Shown here: one piece after another, positions 22,285 through 32,810 of the stretch | How the letters are laid out: every line of letters begins with the position of its first letter | Numbering within the stretch: position 1 is the stretch's first letter | From: Anaspis maculata | Taxonomy: Eukaryota > Arthropoda > Insecta > Coleoptera > Scraptiidae | NCBI GenBank assembly: GCA_949128115.1 | Contig: OX421966.1 | Coordinates: 65,283,416-65,347,415, forward strand | Reading direction: 5' to 3' | DNA: 64,000 nt | Made by a program: the position numbers and the translations under genes | The notes under the pieces: model-generated | What the model saw: the letters and a program-made list of their open reading frames with translations, nothing else | What the model was told of the DNA's origin: nothing | Databases searched by the model: none

Positions 22285-22500
22285 TTAATATTATTATAAA
22301 TACATTTTTTTAAATAAAATAAATGTTCTCCTCCTTATTGGCTTTTTCTTACCATAGGAGTTTGCCCGTTTATTAATCAATTATACAGACTCAGAAAAGT
22401 GCAAATTTCGAACAACACAACACCCACTTTTCACCGGGAATCGAACCCGGGACTTCCGCGTCGCAGGCAGCCACTCGACCGCCTGCGCCACGGGGCCGTC
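22285..22500 (-). mobile_element. tRNA-derived SINE (family 1), copy 1
   Basis: On the minus strand the head reads GACGGCCCCGTGGCGCAGG, with an A-box-like GTGGCGCAGGCGG. About 40 bp later there is a B box inside CCCGGGTTCGATTCCCGG, which is a T-arm-like stem. The tail ends in a TTTATTTTATT-rich stretch containing CCAATAAGGAGG. The same family lies on the plus strand at 61170-61375. It is transcribed by RNA polymerase III if active. It is not a functional tRNA: the cloverleaf is incomplete and a long unrelated body follows. Confidence 0.85.
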
Positions 22501-22502
22501 TA

Positions 22503-22531
22503 ATATTATTATTATTATTATTATTATTATT
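22503..22531. repeat. (ATT)n microsatellite
   Basis: About nine ATT units directly upstream of the SINE head. Confidence 0.9.
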
Positions 22532-23725
22532 GGTACTTACGGTTTTGTAAAATCGTGTTTAATTGTGAGGTCATTACGTCAGGATCAGGATGGCTAGGCA
22601 CCGTACCGCGAATAAATGAATTAAACACCGGCAATAAACCAGGTAAACCAGTGGTTTAAAACTGTGGTTTTTGTGAGGCGTGAGTAGGTACGTTTTCACA
22701 AACGATGATTCATCTTTTTCCTACGGAAGGGTTTCAAAATTAAACTCGATATTCACTAACCTATTATCTATTGGTCTAAGGGTATACATGACAAAAGCAA
22801 GGTACGTTTCACTTCTAATTACTGCTAAAACCTTAAAGCTACGAGCGATATGTCTTATTCCGCATTATTACTGTTCACTTATTTCAGCATGAATTTAGCG
22901 CATAGATTAAATAATTCCCATAGATGTATCACCATAATTTTAAAAAGGCAGCGCACACAAGCAATCTCTAGCAATAATTTTTCGCGTAGAATAAAACAAT
23001 TTGTTCTAACCTGTAGGGTTCATCTTTGCGATGGATTGCCTTGTCAGGCAGGACTTGGCACTTTTAACTTTTGATATCTTGAGATCTGCACTCTTTACAT
23101 CGGACACACACTGGGATTGAATTAACCCTCGATGCGATTAAATCCTTTTATATGCGTATAGAGGATTAGTGGTTGATAGAACTAATTTCTGGGGTTTGAA
23201 ATAAATCTGTCACCTTTAAGTGAGTCAATAACGGAAGCTTCAAGAGAAGCTTTTTGCTGCAAAAACATATCGTCAAGAAACGAGTGATTCATCGCTCATA
23301 AAGGTCATTAGAAAAAGATCCCGTCTTTCGTGCGCTAATATATGAATATAATTAAGTACCCAAGTCCATTAGTGTGTTTAATTGCATTTTTGCCCGGGCC
23401 TGATGAAGATGCGACAAAAATAGCGTTTAATTATTGATTGCTCCGAGATTGTTCTATTGGTGCCTCTTAGGTGCTACATATCTAGCATTACGTAAGTTTT
23501 CATTTCTCAATTACAAACCAGGCTACCACTAGGTACCTACTCACTGAACAATTATACTACATATTGAACCACTACACTATCCTACCACTACAAAGGAACC
23601 TCCTGCATTATAGGTACCTACCCACCTATTGTGGAAAGCTCGTAATTAATTAGTTTATTAGCACATGATCCGTCCAACAATAAACAATTCGAAATAAAGC
23701 ACTAAATGTCAATACAAAAAATTAC
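22532..23725. other. Unassigned interval of ~1.2 kb
   Basis: AT-rich with no palindrome and no repeat found elsewhere in the window. ORFs of 70-74 codons only. This is one of the few stretches that may be original host intergenic or intronic DNA. Confidence 0.4.
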
Positions 23726-23729
23726 AACA

Positions 23730-24265
23730 AATTTTTTGCGCCATGTCGTTTGGAGTAGGAAATTGAACGGTGGGTTTTTTTCCGGTTGCATGTTGAGCGG
23801 GGGAGTGCCTGCGCGGTGGCACAATGCATTGTGGACTTTTGCGCTTTGGGATGTTCGATGATCGGTGTTGGATTTTCGCGCTCTGTCGGTCGCTCCCAGT
23901 GGGTATTTGAGCGGTTGCATGTTGAACGGTGTACTGCGCGCGCGGTGGCAGGATGCGTTGTGGACTTTTGCGCTTTGGGATGTTCGAGTTTTGGATTCTC
24001 GCGCTCTGTCGCTCCCAGTAGGATTTTGAGCGGTGGGTTTTTCTCCGGTTGCATGTTGAACGGTGTAATGCGTGCGCGGTGGCAAAATGCACTGTGGACT
24101 TTTGCGCCATGTCGTCACGAGTGGGATATTGAGCAGTGGGTTTTTCTCCGGTTTGATGTTTGAGCTGTGGCTTGCAGAATCTGTGGGATAATTCGCGGTA
24201 GACTTTTGCGTTTTGGGATGTCTGAGCGGTGGAGTGAATGAATGGTGGGTTGAAGAGTGGGCACC
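23730..24265. repeat. ~133-bp tandem array (about four units)
   Basis: The marker GCGGTGGCACAATGCATTGT or variants occurs near 23811, 23942 and 24077, spaced 131 and 135 bp, followed each time by GGACTTTTGCGC. Each unit also has CGGTTGCATGTTGA. The array yields long overlapping ORFs in three minus frames and one plus frame (up to 138 codons), as expected of a stop-poor tandem repeat, so none is called as a gene. It lies next to the broken end of the gypsy pol gene. Confidence 0.85.
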
Positions 24266-24350
24266 CTCATGGCATTCTTGTAAAACAACGTGTCGTTGAC
24301 TTTTCGGGACTAAGCATTTCCACTCGGTGGCGTTAGTAGAAAAAGGTAAT

Positions 24351-26582
24351 TTAGAGGAAACAAACTTTAAAACACGATTGTTTTGTACTTTCCACTGTGG
24401 GTACTGGGTAATCTTCAGGATTTTCTAGAATTTTTGTTCGCATTTGGATGTAAAAGGGATCTAAGTTTTCGAAATTTAAAACTGAAGGAACTTCAACTAA
24501 ATTGACTTCCGGATTTTCCGCACAACTACGAGACAACGCGTCTGGAACTACGTGTAGTTTACCTTTTCGGTGCTCGAGATCAAAATCGAAAGCTTGCAAC
24601 TTAACACTCCAACGAGCTAATCTTCCCGTCGGATCTTTCATGTTTTTCAGCCACAATAATGAATAATGATCTGTTATTACTTTAAACCGTGTACCTTCAA
24701 CGTACGGACGAAATTTAAAAATCGAGAACAACACCGAAAGACATTCGCGCTCAGTAGTGCTGTAGTTTCTCTCCGTTTTTGTCAATGCTCGACTCGCATA
24801 TGCTATTACCTTCTCTTCACCATCTATCGTTTGTGTTAATACACCGCCTAATCCAGTACCTGACGCATCACATTGAATAACAAAAGACTTAGAAAAATTT
24901 GGACCTGATAATATTGGAGTAGATATAAATGCTTCTTTTATCCGAACAAAAGCACTCTCAGCATCTTGGGACCAAATAATTTTTTGACCCTTTTTTGACC
25001 CTTTCGTTAAATCATTAATAGGGGAGATCAATGATGAAAAATGAGGTATGAAACGTCTATACCAGGAACACATTCCTTGAAATCTTTTCACCTCGGTCAC
25101 GTTCTTTGGTCTTGGATAATTATTCATAGCCTGGATTTTTTCTGGGTTTGTTCGTAATCCTTGGTTATCTACTACGAAACCTAAATAATTTAATGATTGT
25201 CTGAAGAATTGACATTTTTCTATGTTGACAGTTAAGTTGGCTTCTTTTAATCTATTAGCGACTTCTTTTAGTAATTCCACATGTTCTTCAAAACTAGACG
25301 ATGTGAAAATAATATCATCTAAGTAAACAAAAATTTTTGGTTCCAATTCTGGACCAAAAACTGCATCCATTAATCTTTGTTGAGCTTGCGCCGCATTAAC
25401 TAGACCGAACGGAAGGACTTTGAAGTGAAAAAGACCTCGTCCCGTTAAAGCAAAAGCAGTTTTATCTTTTGAAACTGGATCTAAAGGGATTTGCCAAAAA
25501 GCACCTCTAAGATCAACGGATGACAAAAATTTTGCATCGTTCAACATACTTAGAATTCTGTCGACGCTAGGAAGTGGATAACAATCTCGTTTTGTTACAG
25601 AGTTCAGTTTACGACCATCGAAACAAAACCTGAATTCGCCGGTTTTCTTCTTTACTCCAAGCACAGGACTCGACCATGGACTATTACTAGCTTCTACCAC
25701 TCCTAAACTTATCATTTTGTCAAGTTCTTTGTTGAGATGATTAAGGACGTAGGGTGACATTAAATACTGCCTTTGCCTGATTGGCTTGGCATCCCCGGTA
25801 TCGATGTAGTACACCAGCTTATTCGTTTGAGGAAGCCTTCCTCCGTTGTTCAATATTCGAAATAATTGTGTCACTTTTTCAACTTCTAAACGCTGATTTA
25901 TGGTAAAACTATCTGTACTTTCTAAACAACAGTCTACGGCGTTTAAATTATGTGGAAAATCATCGTAAGAACTCAGTAACTTTGCATTCCTATCACTTGC
26001 TCTCCAAGAGTTATTTTCAAAATCTACTGTCAAATTGAACGCTATGCAGAAATCACTGCCGAAAATGAAAGGTTGTGTGATTTGAGGAACGACTGATGTT
26101 TTGATAACTTTACAAACTCCATCGACACATAAAGGAAAATCTATAAATCCAATTACTTCTTGTTTCGAGCCATCAGCTGTTATTATATTTTTAATTTTTT
26201 CTCGTACTACTCTGAGTTCAAATCTTTTTAGTTGTTCCAAACCTTTTGAACTAACTACCGAACAATTTGCGCCTGAATCTAGCAATCCAGTTATCGTTGT
26301 GTCAAAAATGTTGACGGCAATATAAGGACGGTTATCACCTTTTCTATCCAAAAACAAAGGGGTTAATTGTTGCTCCGAACAAGACAATTGTTTGTAATTT
26401 TTATAAAAATTTCTAACGTGCGACAACCAAACTTTCCAATCTTTGACTATAGTTTTTGTTTGAACAAAGTTTTTGACCGCATTATTTTTCGGAAACGTGC
26501 GCGGGCCTATTCCGTACATTCCCGTCTTCCGTTTCCCTGACACTTCGGACAAGACGCAACGGTTACCTCTTTGCGACCACAC
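24351..26582 (-). CDS. pol: Ty3/gypsy pol polyprotein, truncated (protease, RT, RNase H)
   Basis: A 743-codon open frame. The aspartic protease has DSGAN at residues 102-106, in the context LLDSGANCSVVSS. Reverse transcriptase spans roughly 285-475, with SPWSSPVLGVKKK, PFGLVNAAQ and the catalytic YLDD at 420-423. RNase H spans about 566-685, with CDAS (D572), TTERE (E611), ITDH (D638) and DALSR (D681). This order is that of Metaviridae (Ty3/gypsy) pol, which copies the element RNA into DNA. The frame stops about 60 residues after RNase H, where the zinc-binding and integrase domains should begin, and no integrase is found to the left, where a tandem array starts. The copy therefore cannot integrate by itself. 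It overlaps the end of gag in the -1 frame. The upstream start is nominal; expression normally occurs by frameshifting from gag. There are no internal stops, so truncation is probably recent. Confidence 0.95.
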   Translation of the reverse strand: MWSQRGNRCVLSEVSGKRKTGMYGIGPRTFPKNNAVKNFVQTKTIVKDWKVWLSHVRNFYKNYKQLSCSEQQLTPLFLDRKGDNRPYIAVNIFDTTITGLLDSGANCSVVSSKGLEQLKRFELRVVREKIKNIITADGSKQEVIGFIDFPLCVDGVCKVIKTSVVPQITQPFIFGSDFCIAFNLTVDFENNSWRASDRNAKLLSSYDDFPHNLNAVDCCLESTDSFTINQRLEVEKVTQLFRILNNGGRLPQTNKLVYYIDTGDAKPIRQRQYLMSPYVLNHLNKELDKMISLGVVEASNSPWSSPVLGVKKKTGEFRFCFDGRKLNSVTKRDCYPLPSVDRILSMLNDAKFLSSVDLRGAFWQIPLDPVSKDKTAFALTGRGLFHFKVLPFGLVNAAQAQQRLMDAVFGPELEPKIFVYLDDIIFTSSSFEEHVELLKEVANRLKEANLTVNIEKCQFFRQSLNYLGFVVDNQGLRTNPEKIQAMNNYPRPKNVTEVKRFQGMCSWYRRFIPHFSSLISPINDLTKGSKKGQKIIWSQDAESAFVRIKEAFISTPILSGPNFSKSFVIQCDASGTGLGGVLTQTIDGEEKVIAYASRALTKTERNYSTTERECLSVLFSIFKFRPYVEGTRFKVITDHYSLLWLKNMKDPTGRLARWSVKLQAFDFDLEHRKGKLHVVPDALSRSCAENPEVNLVEVPSVLNFENLDPFYIQMRTKILENPEDYPVPTVESTKQSCFKVCFL
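26507..26582 (-). promoter_or_regulatory. gag-pol overlap, -1 frameshift region
   Basis: pol lies in the -1 frame relative to gag and the two open frames share 76 bases. This is the usual arrangement for producing a Gag-Pol fusion by ribosomal frameshifting. I did not identify the exact slippery heptamer. Confidence 0.6.
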
Positions 26583-27934
26583 TTAAAACAAAACTTAGAT
26601 CGTTTTAAAGCACAACTTGAATATGTATGATTGGGTTGGTTACAGTTCCAACACACCACAGCAGATATTCCCTTATTTGCACCTTGAAATTTCTTTTGTT
26701 TCTTGTTGTCAAAATTATTAGCCTTGAAAAATTTTCCACCTTTGTCATTGTTTTTCTGAAAATTCGAACTCTTCAACAACACGTCATCGCTTTTGGTTAG
26801 ATAGGCCAGTTCGGGTTCAAGTAATGTCAGTTTTTGATTGGAATTGAACGACTTTGTTATTTCGTTGACTTCTTCTAATTTTTTGCAGAGAATCGTTAAT
26901 TCTGTTACCGAGCCGACGTCAGACAAAGCTAGTTGAGTAAAATATTGTGGCAATAAATTTTTTCGGATGTTTTTGACTTTCGTGACTTCACAAGGGGGTC
27001 GACTTAAACGACTGAAGAGAGTTTGCATCATGGCTGTATACATCGTTATAGTTTCATTATTTCCTTGTTTTCTGTTTTTGATTTCTTCCCATAGCTGGTC
27101 ATCATAATTGGGAGGCAGAAATTCACGTTTTAAAAGTGCAACCAAAGAACACCAATCTTGAACTTGAGATTTAACTGAACGATACCAAATTAATGCTTTG
27201 CCGGAAAATAAATCGATAGCGGATGCATAGAGAGCCTCTTTAGGAACATGTCGTGCCTCAGCCAGTTCCTCAACACGTACTATAAATGAATTGACGCTGC
27301 ATTCTCTAGTTTCGCCGTCAAATTTGATTCCCAACTTGTACACTGGAACACCTTTTGGAGTAACGGTCATCAAGCTTTGTGTAGGAATTGTCTGGATGTG
27401 CGCGACAGAACTATTTGAATGAGAAGACAGATTTAGTTCTGGTATCGGATTTAACTCTTTCGCTTTATCGTACAAGTCAGCCTCAAGCATGAAAATCGTA
27501 GCCCTTGATTCATTTTTAAAATTTGAAATATTCGTTCTGACTTCTACGTCGTCTGTATCCTCTGCAGGAATTACAATGCGCTCTACACGTCCTGAAACAT
27601 GCAGTAACCTAGCTTTGGCTCGTTTGAACGTCGAATCATCTTCTGAACCTTCGAATTCCTCAATTACCGATCGTAAGGAAATTAGTTTGTTGCCGATGAC
27701 GTCTTGCTCTTGTTCAACATTGTTCTCTGGGTCGACCAACGCCAAAGTTCGTCCCCGTGACCTGTCCTGTAACCGTCTAAAAATCTTACGTTTTTCCGTT
27801 ACATCTCTCGTAGTTATACAACCTCTTATCTTCAACTCATAGTCTAGTTCATCTACTAGAAGATAGTTTGGATAGATTTGTTCCATCTTTGTAAGAGAAA
27901 TCAAAAGTAAAACGAATTTTGACCAAAATGTCAA
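26507..27934 (-). CDS. gag: Ty3/gypsy gag (capsid/nucleocapsid) protein
   Basis: A 475-codon open frame. The likelier start is Met17 (codon at 27884-27886), since the first 16 residues read like leader sequence. A retrotransposon-gag-type capsid region lies at about residues 205-345 (with ALIWYRSVK and LWEEIKNRKQG). Two zinc knuckles are near the C-terminus: a standard CX2CX4HX4C at about 428-441 (CWNCNQPNHTYSSC) and a second one at 449-462 in which Val replaces the expected His (CFKCGRKEVTVASC), followed by PKC. Similar His-less second knuckles occur in insect gypsy relatives as far as I recall. Gag assembles the cytoplasmic particle that packages element RNA. The frame is intact. Confidence 0.92.
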   Translation of the reverse strand: MTFWSKFVLLLISLTKMEQIYPNYLLVDELDYELKIRGCITTRDVTEKRKIFRRLQDRSRGRTLALVDPENNVEQEQDVIGNKLISLRSVIEEFEGSEDDSTFKRAKARLLHVSGRVERIVIPAEDTDDVEVRTNISNFKNESRATIFMLEADLYDKAKELNPIPELNLSSHSNSSVAHIQTIPTQSLMTVTPKGVPVYKLGIKFDGETRECSVNSFIVRVEELAEARHVPKEALYASAIDLFSGKALIWYRSVKSQVQDWCSLVALLKREFLPPNYDDQLWEEIKNRKQGNNETITMYTAMMQTLFSRLSRPPCEVTKVKNIRKNLLPQYFTQLALSDVGSVTELTILCKKLEEVNEITKSFNSNQKLTLLEPELAYLTKSDDVLLKSSNFQKNNDKGGKFFKANNFDNKKQKKFQGANKGISAVVCWNCNQPNHTYSSCALKRSKFCFKCGRKEVTVASCPKCQGNGRRECTE

Positions 27935-28230
27935 ATTGACTTTTAACCAGACTTTCAGACTTCAAATCCAATTTGGTTGTTTACCAACAGGTAGACACCT
28001 CTCAATAACAGTAGATATAGGTAGAATTTTGATAGAACAGTTTACGAGACAGTTTACCTTTTTTATTCTTCTGGTTTGATTGAATTTAAACAACTCTATT
28101 TCGGGCCTCACGTTGCTGTGCCACTTTACTACCTTGCTACTCGACAATTCCGGTGAATTGTGACCGAATAACAAAGAGCACCCGGTCAGCTCGATGTTAC
28201 GTGTAGAGCGGGGTTATGGGATCCGAAATA

Positions 28231-28245
28231 GGTTCTGGGGCGCCA
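28231..28245 (-). promoter_or_regulatory. Primer-binding site of the gypsy element
   Basis: The minus strand reads TGGCGCCCCAGAACC immediately after the LTR end ATTACT. It starts with the TGG that pairs to the CCA tail of a priming tRNA. The tRNA identity is not determined. Confidence 0.7.
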
Positions 28246-28912
28246 AGTAATTCGATATTCAAAATTTAGAAAAGAGAGTTGTCTGAATCACTAAAGACAA
28301 CAACAAAAATAAAATAAAGATGAAAAAAATAAATGGGGATAACAGTGTTTATTGTTCAATCAAACCAAGAGAGAAATTATCGTAATGAATTCAGATCAGC
28401 CTACAAATTTTAACAAATGTTCTTTTAGAAAAAGTGAAATAATGCCAGTACCGAGCGTAATAGAAAATGACGATATACCTTTGTGTTTCTTTCGCCGAGT
28501 GCACTCCGTAAGATATAGCTTTAGGTATCTTTGTAAAAGCTTTGAACCCGTTCGATAATAGATATAGAACACCGTAACAATTGGTAATTGACAGTAGGTA
28601 AATAGACAAAAATAAAGGAAATAGGTAAAAATATAAAAAGGTAAAATCTGGCCTTATGACGTGTTCCGTCAAATCTTTCAAATCGCAGTGTCGAGAATGT
28701 CTACGAGATTCACAAATCCTCGTTGGATGAATCGGAAGGCCTACTGCGTCTGCACCACGAATGTCTGCGTCCTCTGTGTCCGAAGAAGAGCAACCACAAC
28801 GAAGTTAAACTTCCACTCTTGACTCCCCAGACACCGGAAATAAAACACGTCGGTGCTGGGAGAAATGGTCTTCTTACTTATTATGCGTTCGGCACTCGAT
28901 ACGGAGAATAAC
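28246..28912 (-). mobile_element. 5' LTR of the gypsy element (right edge uncertain)
   Basis: The 3' end is fixed by the primer-binding site: on the plus strand the LTR begins AGTAATTCG at 28246. A minus-strand AATAAA (28348-28353) lies about 100 bp before it, consistent with R/U5. The other end is proposed at TAACT (28908-28912), giving AGTTA..TTACT ends like many insect gypsy LTRs, but no second LTR is available for comparison. The 3' LTR is absent because the element is truncated. Confidence 0.55.
28348..28353 (-). terminator. Polyadenylation signal AATAAA in the gypsy LTR
   Basis: AATAAA on the minus strand inside the presumed R region. Confidence 0.45.
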
Positions 28913-29230
28913 TCTTGTTGGGTTGATTCGGCAAAAAGACGAGACGTGTGACAACGACGACTGCACCAAGATAAAGCCTCGGGAAAAAACCCTGGGTGGA
29001 GAAAATTGGTCTTAGTTTTGATTTCTCTTCAAAGATTTGAACTTACCTTCGCACTATCGGCGGAAGGGTTATTGTAGGTAACGATAAACGGTAGTTTTTT
29101 CGATATTTCAGAGACTTTCTTTTTGACGGCCTTTTTTTTTTTTTGCTTTTCGTCTGACCTTCTTTTTTTTTTCGCTACCTCTGATTTTATTTTGAATTTT
29201 CATTTCAATGAAAATTTTGAACGCTACATC
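28913..29230. other. Unassigned interval beside the gypsy LTR
   Basis: May be part of the LTR (its outer edge is unknown) or flanking DNA. Poly-T runs at about 29131-29145 and 29163-29172. Confidence 0.35.
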
Positions 29231-29382
29231 CTTTGGGAGTGGCAGCTATGTAACAGAGAAACAATTAGAAAGCTAGGGCGTCTAGTTTGGAAGGAGTTCG
29301 AGGAACGGACGGACTAACGGACGGACGGACGGACAAAGCGGTTGCATTAGCGATTTTCATCAAGATGGAAAATGCGCTAAAA
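29231..29382 (-). repeat. Fragment of the 7-kb composite element interior
   Basis: Inverted match to about 9553-9765: CTTTGGGAGTGGCAGCTATG through a short (ACGG)n run to GGAAAATGCGCTAAAAAG. Both edges are abrupt. It shows that the (CCGT)n-flanking sequence is itself a dispersed repeat. Confidence 0.8.
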
Positions 29383-30880
29383 AGCCGAACTGAAAAGAAT
29401 TAAATAGAATCCAAGCGATTTCTGAGAGCGTATAGTGACCGCGAATGTGTTGAAAACGTGTTCTTCCACCGCTAACCTATAGCTCGCTGCTTAACACCTC
29501 AGACTATTGCTCTTTCAAAAAGCCAACTGTTTGCTGGCTTCGATTAGAAATTGAACTTGCCGCTAGCGCCCTCTGGGGCAAGATGATGAACTGCGTTGCA
29601 ACAGCTCTTACGCCAGACCGCGATCTGAGACTTTCGCACGACCCTGTACCATCAGACACGTCTTATCGGCTTAGGACTTGGCACCGAAAACAACGAGGGT
29701 TCGGAAAAGGATGAAGCGAGAGAGGATATCCTGCTGGCAGTATGCCGGCGCACATAGCTCGACTCGATATTATGTGACAAATTGCGCGTTATTGGGAGAG
29801 CGCCGCCGAATTTTGAGGGGGCTCAAGAAAGAGGTGTAAAATGGGGCATTTAGCGGGATAAAGGGGTTGCTAATTTCGTCAGCTCTCGTACTACACTGCG
29901 CCCGGGGACTATACACCGTAAGTATGCATTAGCACGGCAAAGGGGTGGCTTTGCGCTCCTCTCTCTTCATTGTCATCGTCCTCATCCTTAACTCGTCGTA
30001 AAACTTCTTATATACTTATTCCTGTGCTCCTCCGCTGTCATATTGCCGCACCGCTCTCTGTTGCTGCTGGTGTTGTTGTAGTATGCCCTACCCATACTTG
30101 AAACTTTACGCCTGCAGGAAAGTTTAAATTGCAATTAGTATCATTTTGCTTTTACACCCTCCGATAACTTTTAAAGAAAATAACTGTTGAATTACGAAGG
30201 TACGAGTACCTACTTGAAAAAAATGTAGGGGCACCGCAACACTTCTTCGAAAATCATCTACAGACGTGTGAGGTTTTGTTGAAAGTATCCCATCTGGAGA
30301 AAGATTGGATCCTCGATTGGATCCTTTCAAACTCACTGGAACCGCAGCTACCTTCTTCTAGCTCTGGATGGATAGATAATCCATCCCATAATACTCAATT
30401 ACTTACATGTAATCCAAGTAATATGACTTTAACAATTTTTCTTGCTTTTGAAACTCAGAGCGTGAGTATTAAAAATTTAGCACGTTCTAAATAACTTGGT
30501 GATTTCTTGTTGTAGATGAAGCTCAATGGTGAAGCCCAATCGTGAGCTTATAGATCAGACCCTAGCAGGTCTGGCTCTTTGTTCACCGGGATCACAACGT
30601 TGTAGACTAAAAAAACCAACGGCACGAACACCTTCCAAAGTCTCATTTCAATCTAGACAAAACGAGGCAATTAAAAAAAATGCCCTTCACAGGACGAGAC
30701 TCTCTCCGTTCGCCAAGGCATCACTCCGTCGCAAGGAAATTCGATACAAGGGCTCGCCTCTGCCATTTGAGAATCTCAACATTCTCAACCCAAAGAATGT
30801 CAACCCAATCAGTTACAAGGCGAGTTTTCGCCTAGAGGTTCCACCTTGTTGGATAATCACAGTTACCAACGAGAAGAAAA
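29383..30880. other. Unassigned ~1.5-kb interval, possibly host sequence
   Basis: No repeat shared with the window and no palindrome. 29560-29990 is richer in GC and CpG and contains a donor-like ACCGTAAGTATG at about 29925. The region includes a plus-strand frame of 124 codons (30526-30900, Lys/Arg-rich, with Pro/Ser) that runs into the SINE at its end. No domain is recognised, so I do not call it a gene. Confidence 0.3.
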
Positions 30881-31207
30881 CCCAGTCGGTAGCACGGTGA
30901 GCTCGGCCCCGCTTTCAAAGGCGAGGGTCCCCGGTTCAAATCCGCACTAAACCAGATGGACTTTCTCACGCGTCCCTTAGTACTGGGGCATCTACTATCG
31001 TGCGGTGATGCCCCGGAAAGAGGGATGGAACGAAAAAGCCATCGAAACAAAACCCAACTGATAAATCTCACACTGATCCAAAGATGTAAATCTTACAGTA
31101 CTTCTTCGTTGTTGTTATCGTCATCATTCCCACTCAGCAGGAAAACATCTCTGTGACATCACTCAGATGTTCAAGTCACAACTGCGATGTTAACCAAAAA
31201 AGTCTAA

Positions 31208-31434
31208 GGCCCGTATTCATAGTCGGATCTTATATAAGGTGGTCTTAAGACCATGTTTATTTAGACACAGGCTTGAACCAAGATGGTTTTATACATAAAG
31301 TTATCATCTTGTGAACATTTTATAACATAATAAAATACCCCTACATCTTCTCAAGGTTGTATTCGGGAGAAATCAGCGTATCAAAATTGAATAAGGTCGT
31401 CTTAAGACATAAGATCTGACTATGAATACGGGCC
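31208..31434. mobile_element. MITE with GGCCCGTATTCATAGTC termini
   Basis: 227 bp with inverted ends GGCCCGTATTCATAGTCGGA and AGATCTGACTATGAATACGG. Related to 5314-6155 and serves as the empty site for the solo LTR there. Confidence 0.85.
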
Positions 31435-31699
31435 TATGCGATATTGAGTGGACATCTCTGTTACCTCTTATGTCCGGGTATTAGAACATGAATGAGATAT
31501 CTCAAAGATGTCCAAATGTGACATACCATCTACATCGCTGTTTCACATCTCGTAGATATCACTTTTTGACGTACATGATACGTCGCATTTTGGATGTGTA
31601 TTCTCAAATAAAAATTGATTTTTCACCACTTTTTGAGATGGTTTTGTGTCACAGAAGGTTCCGCACCTATTTTTATCAATTTTTACAATCTATACAGCA

Positions 31700-31840
31700 C
31701 ATTTTTCCCCTAAGATGAGTTCTTCTTCTATGGCGTCCTCCGCAGGACTCGAACTTGGATCCCCACATGTGATGGTTAGAGACACTGCTGCCGATTCGTG
31801 TAAGCTACCAACTTGTCCACTACAGTATATTTACCTAAAC
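31700..31840 (-). mobile_element. tRNA-like SINE fragment (family 3)
   Basis: On the minus strand an A-box-like TGGACAAGTTGGTAGC is followed about 60 bp later by a B-box-like AAGTTCGAGTCCTG. Only one copy is seen, so ends are uncertain. It could alternatively be a decayed tRNA pseudogene. Confidence 0.5.
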
Positions 31841-31879
31841 AGCGCGGTTGATGTTCAGGGATGTTTCTCGGGATATTTC

Positions 31880-32810
31880 ATTAGGACTCCAAACGATACA
31901 CCGAGTCCAAAGAGCCTCGCTGGGGCTCGAAACGTTACAGCCAGCGTCGGACTGGCACATTTTAGCCTACCGGGCAAAGAATGAAAATGACCTCGAATCG
32001 AAACCGAGGGGGGAGCCAGAGGAGCTCGCCCCCCAGTAGCTAGCGCCGTAGGCGATTTTTTTAATAATAATAATAATGCTTATAGCAAAAAAAAACGCTT
32101 ACCAAATTATTTATAGATTTCTTCAAGCTCAAAACTTTTGATTAAAATACACTAGGACATGGACGGTAAAGAAAGAGCACGACTAGATGGCAGCATACAA
32201 CAAAGCAACTGCGGGAGGAGCGGTAGCCTCACACATAACAATCTTGTCATTCCACGACTAGTGAGTAGTGGACTACTAAGAAATAATCAATGCATGATAA
32301 TGCACAAACAAAAGTGAACCAGACTTCGATACAAAATTTGGATTTTTTTTATAAAAACATCAAATTTGTGCAATTTTTTCCAATTGTGGACAATTTGGCC
32401 TCCAAACTGGGGATTGGCCCACCGGGCATTTGCCCGGTTGCGCGGTGGACCAGTCCGACACTGGTTACAGCAAGACACAAGAGACTCCGTTGAGGCCCCG
32501 GACATTACAATAAGACTTGAACGGGAGTCATCAAAGTATTCGAAAACCCAATAAGACAAAAAGGGGCCCATTTCGGGGTTCCGAATAACACAAGAGCAGA
32601 CACAAAGGTTCACCAAAGGTGCGAAAGTCACGACAAAATGCAAGAAGTCCCAGTAGGCTTTCGAAGCACACAAGGAGACACAAACGGGGCCCACTTGATC
32701 CGGAAGCCACAAGCACAAGAAGACACAAAAGTTGTTCCAAAACGACACTTGAAGACATAAGAGGGCCCGCAGGGCCTCACACTAAACATGTAGACATGAG
32801 GCTGTTCTAG
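31880..32810 (-). repeat. Repeat B-like GTGTCTTC-rich block, inverted, split by a hAT MITE
   Basis: AGACACAAG-type motifs (the complement of GTGTCTTC) recur through 32472-32810, and the block is interrupted by the element at 31942-32463. Its minus-strand ORF of 153 codons (32287-32748, Cys/Leu/Val-rich) is an artefact of the repeat. Confidence 0.6.
31942..32463. mobile_element. hAT-type MITE (CAGCGTCGGACTGG termini)
   Basis: 522 bp. The ends CAGCGTCGGACTGG and CCAGTCCGACACTG are flanked by a perfect 8-bp duplication GTTACAGC (31934-31941 and 32464-32471). CAGNG ends and an 8-bp TSD define the hAT superfamily. No transposase remains. Confidence 0.92.

Noticed and set aside
22435..22500. Possible tRNA gene on the minus strand
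   Set aside because: Has A and B boxes and a T-arm-like stem but no complete cloverleaf, and continues into a SINE body shared with 61170-61375.
23702..24163. ORFs of 110-138 codons in three minus frames and one plus frame
   Set aside because: They are periodic translations of the ~133-bp tandem array.
30526..30900. 124-codon basic ORF
   Set aside because: No recognised domain, and it runs into a SINE at its 3' end; noted only in the interval description.
32287..32748. 153-codon minus-strand ORF, Cys/Leu-rich
   Set aside because: Spans a hAT MITE end and GTGTCTTC repeat B; composition explained by the repeat.
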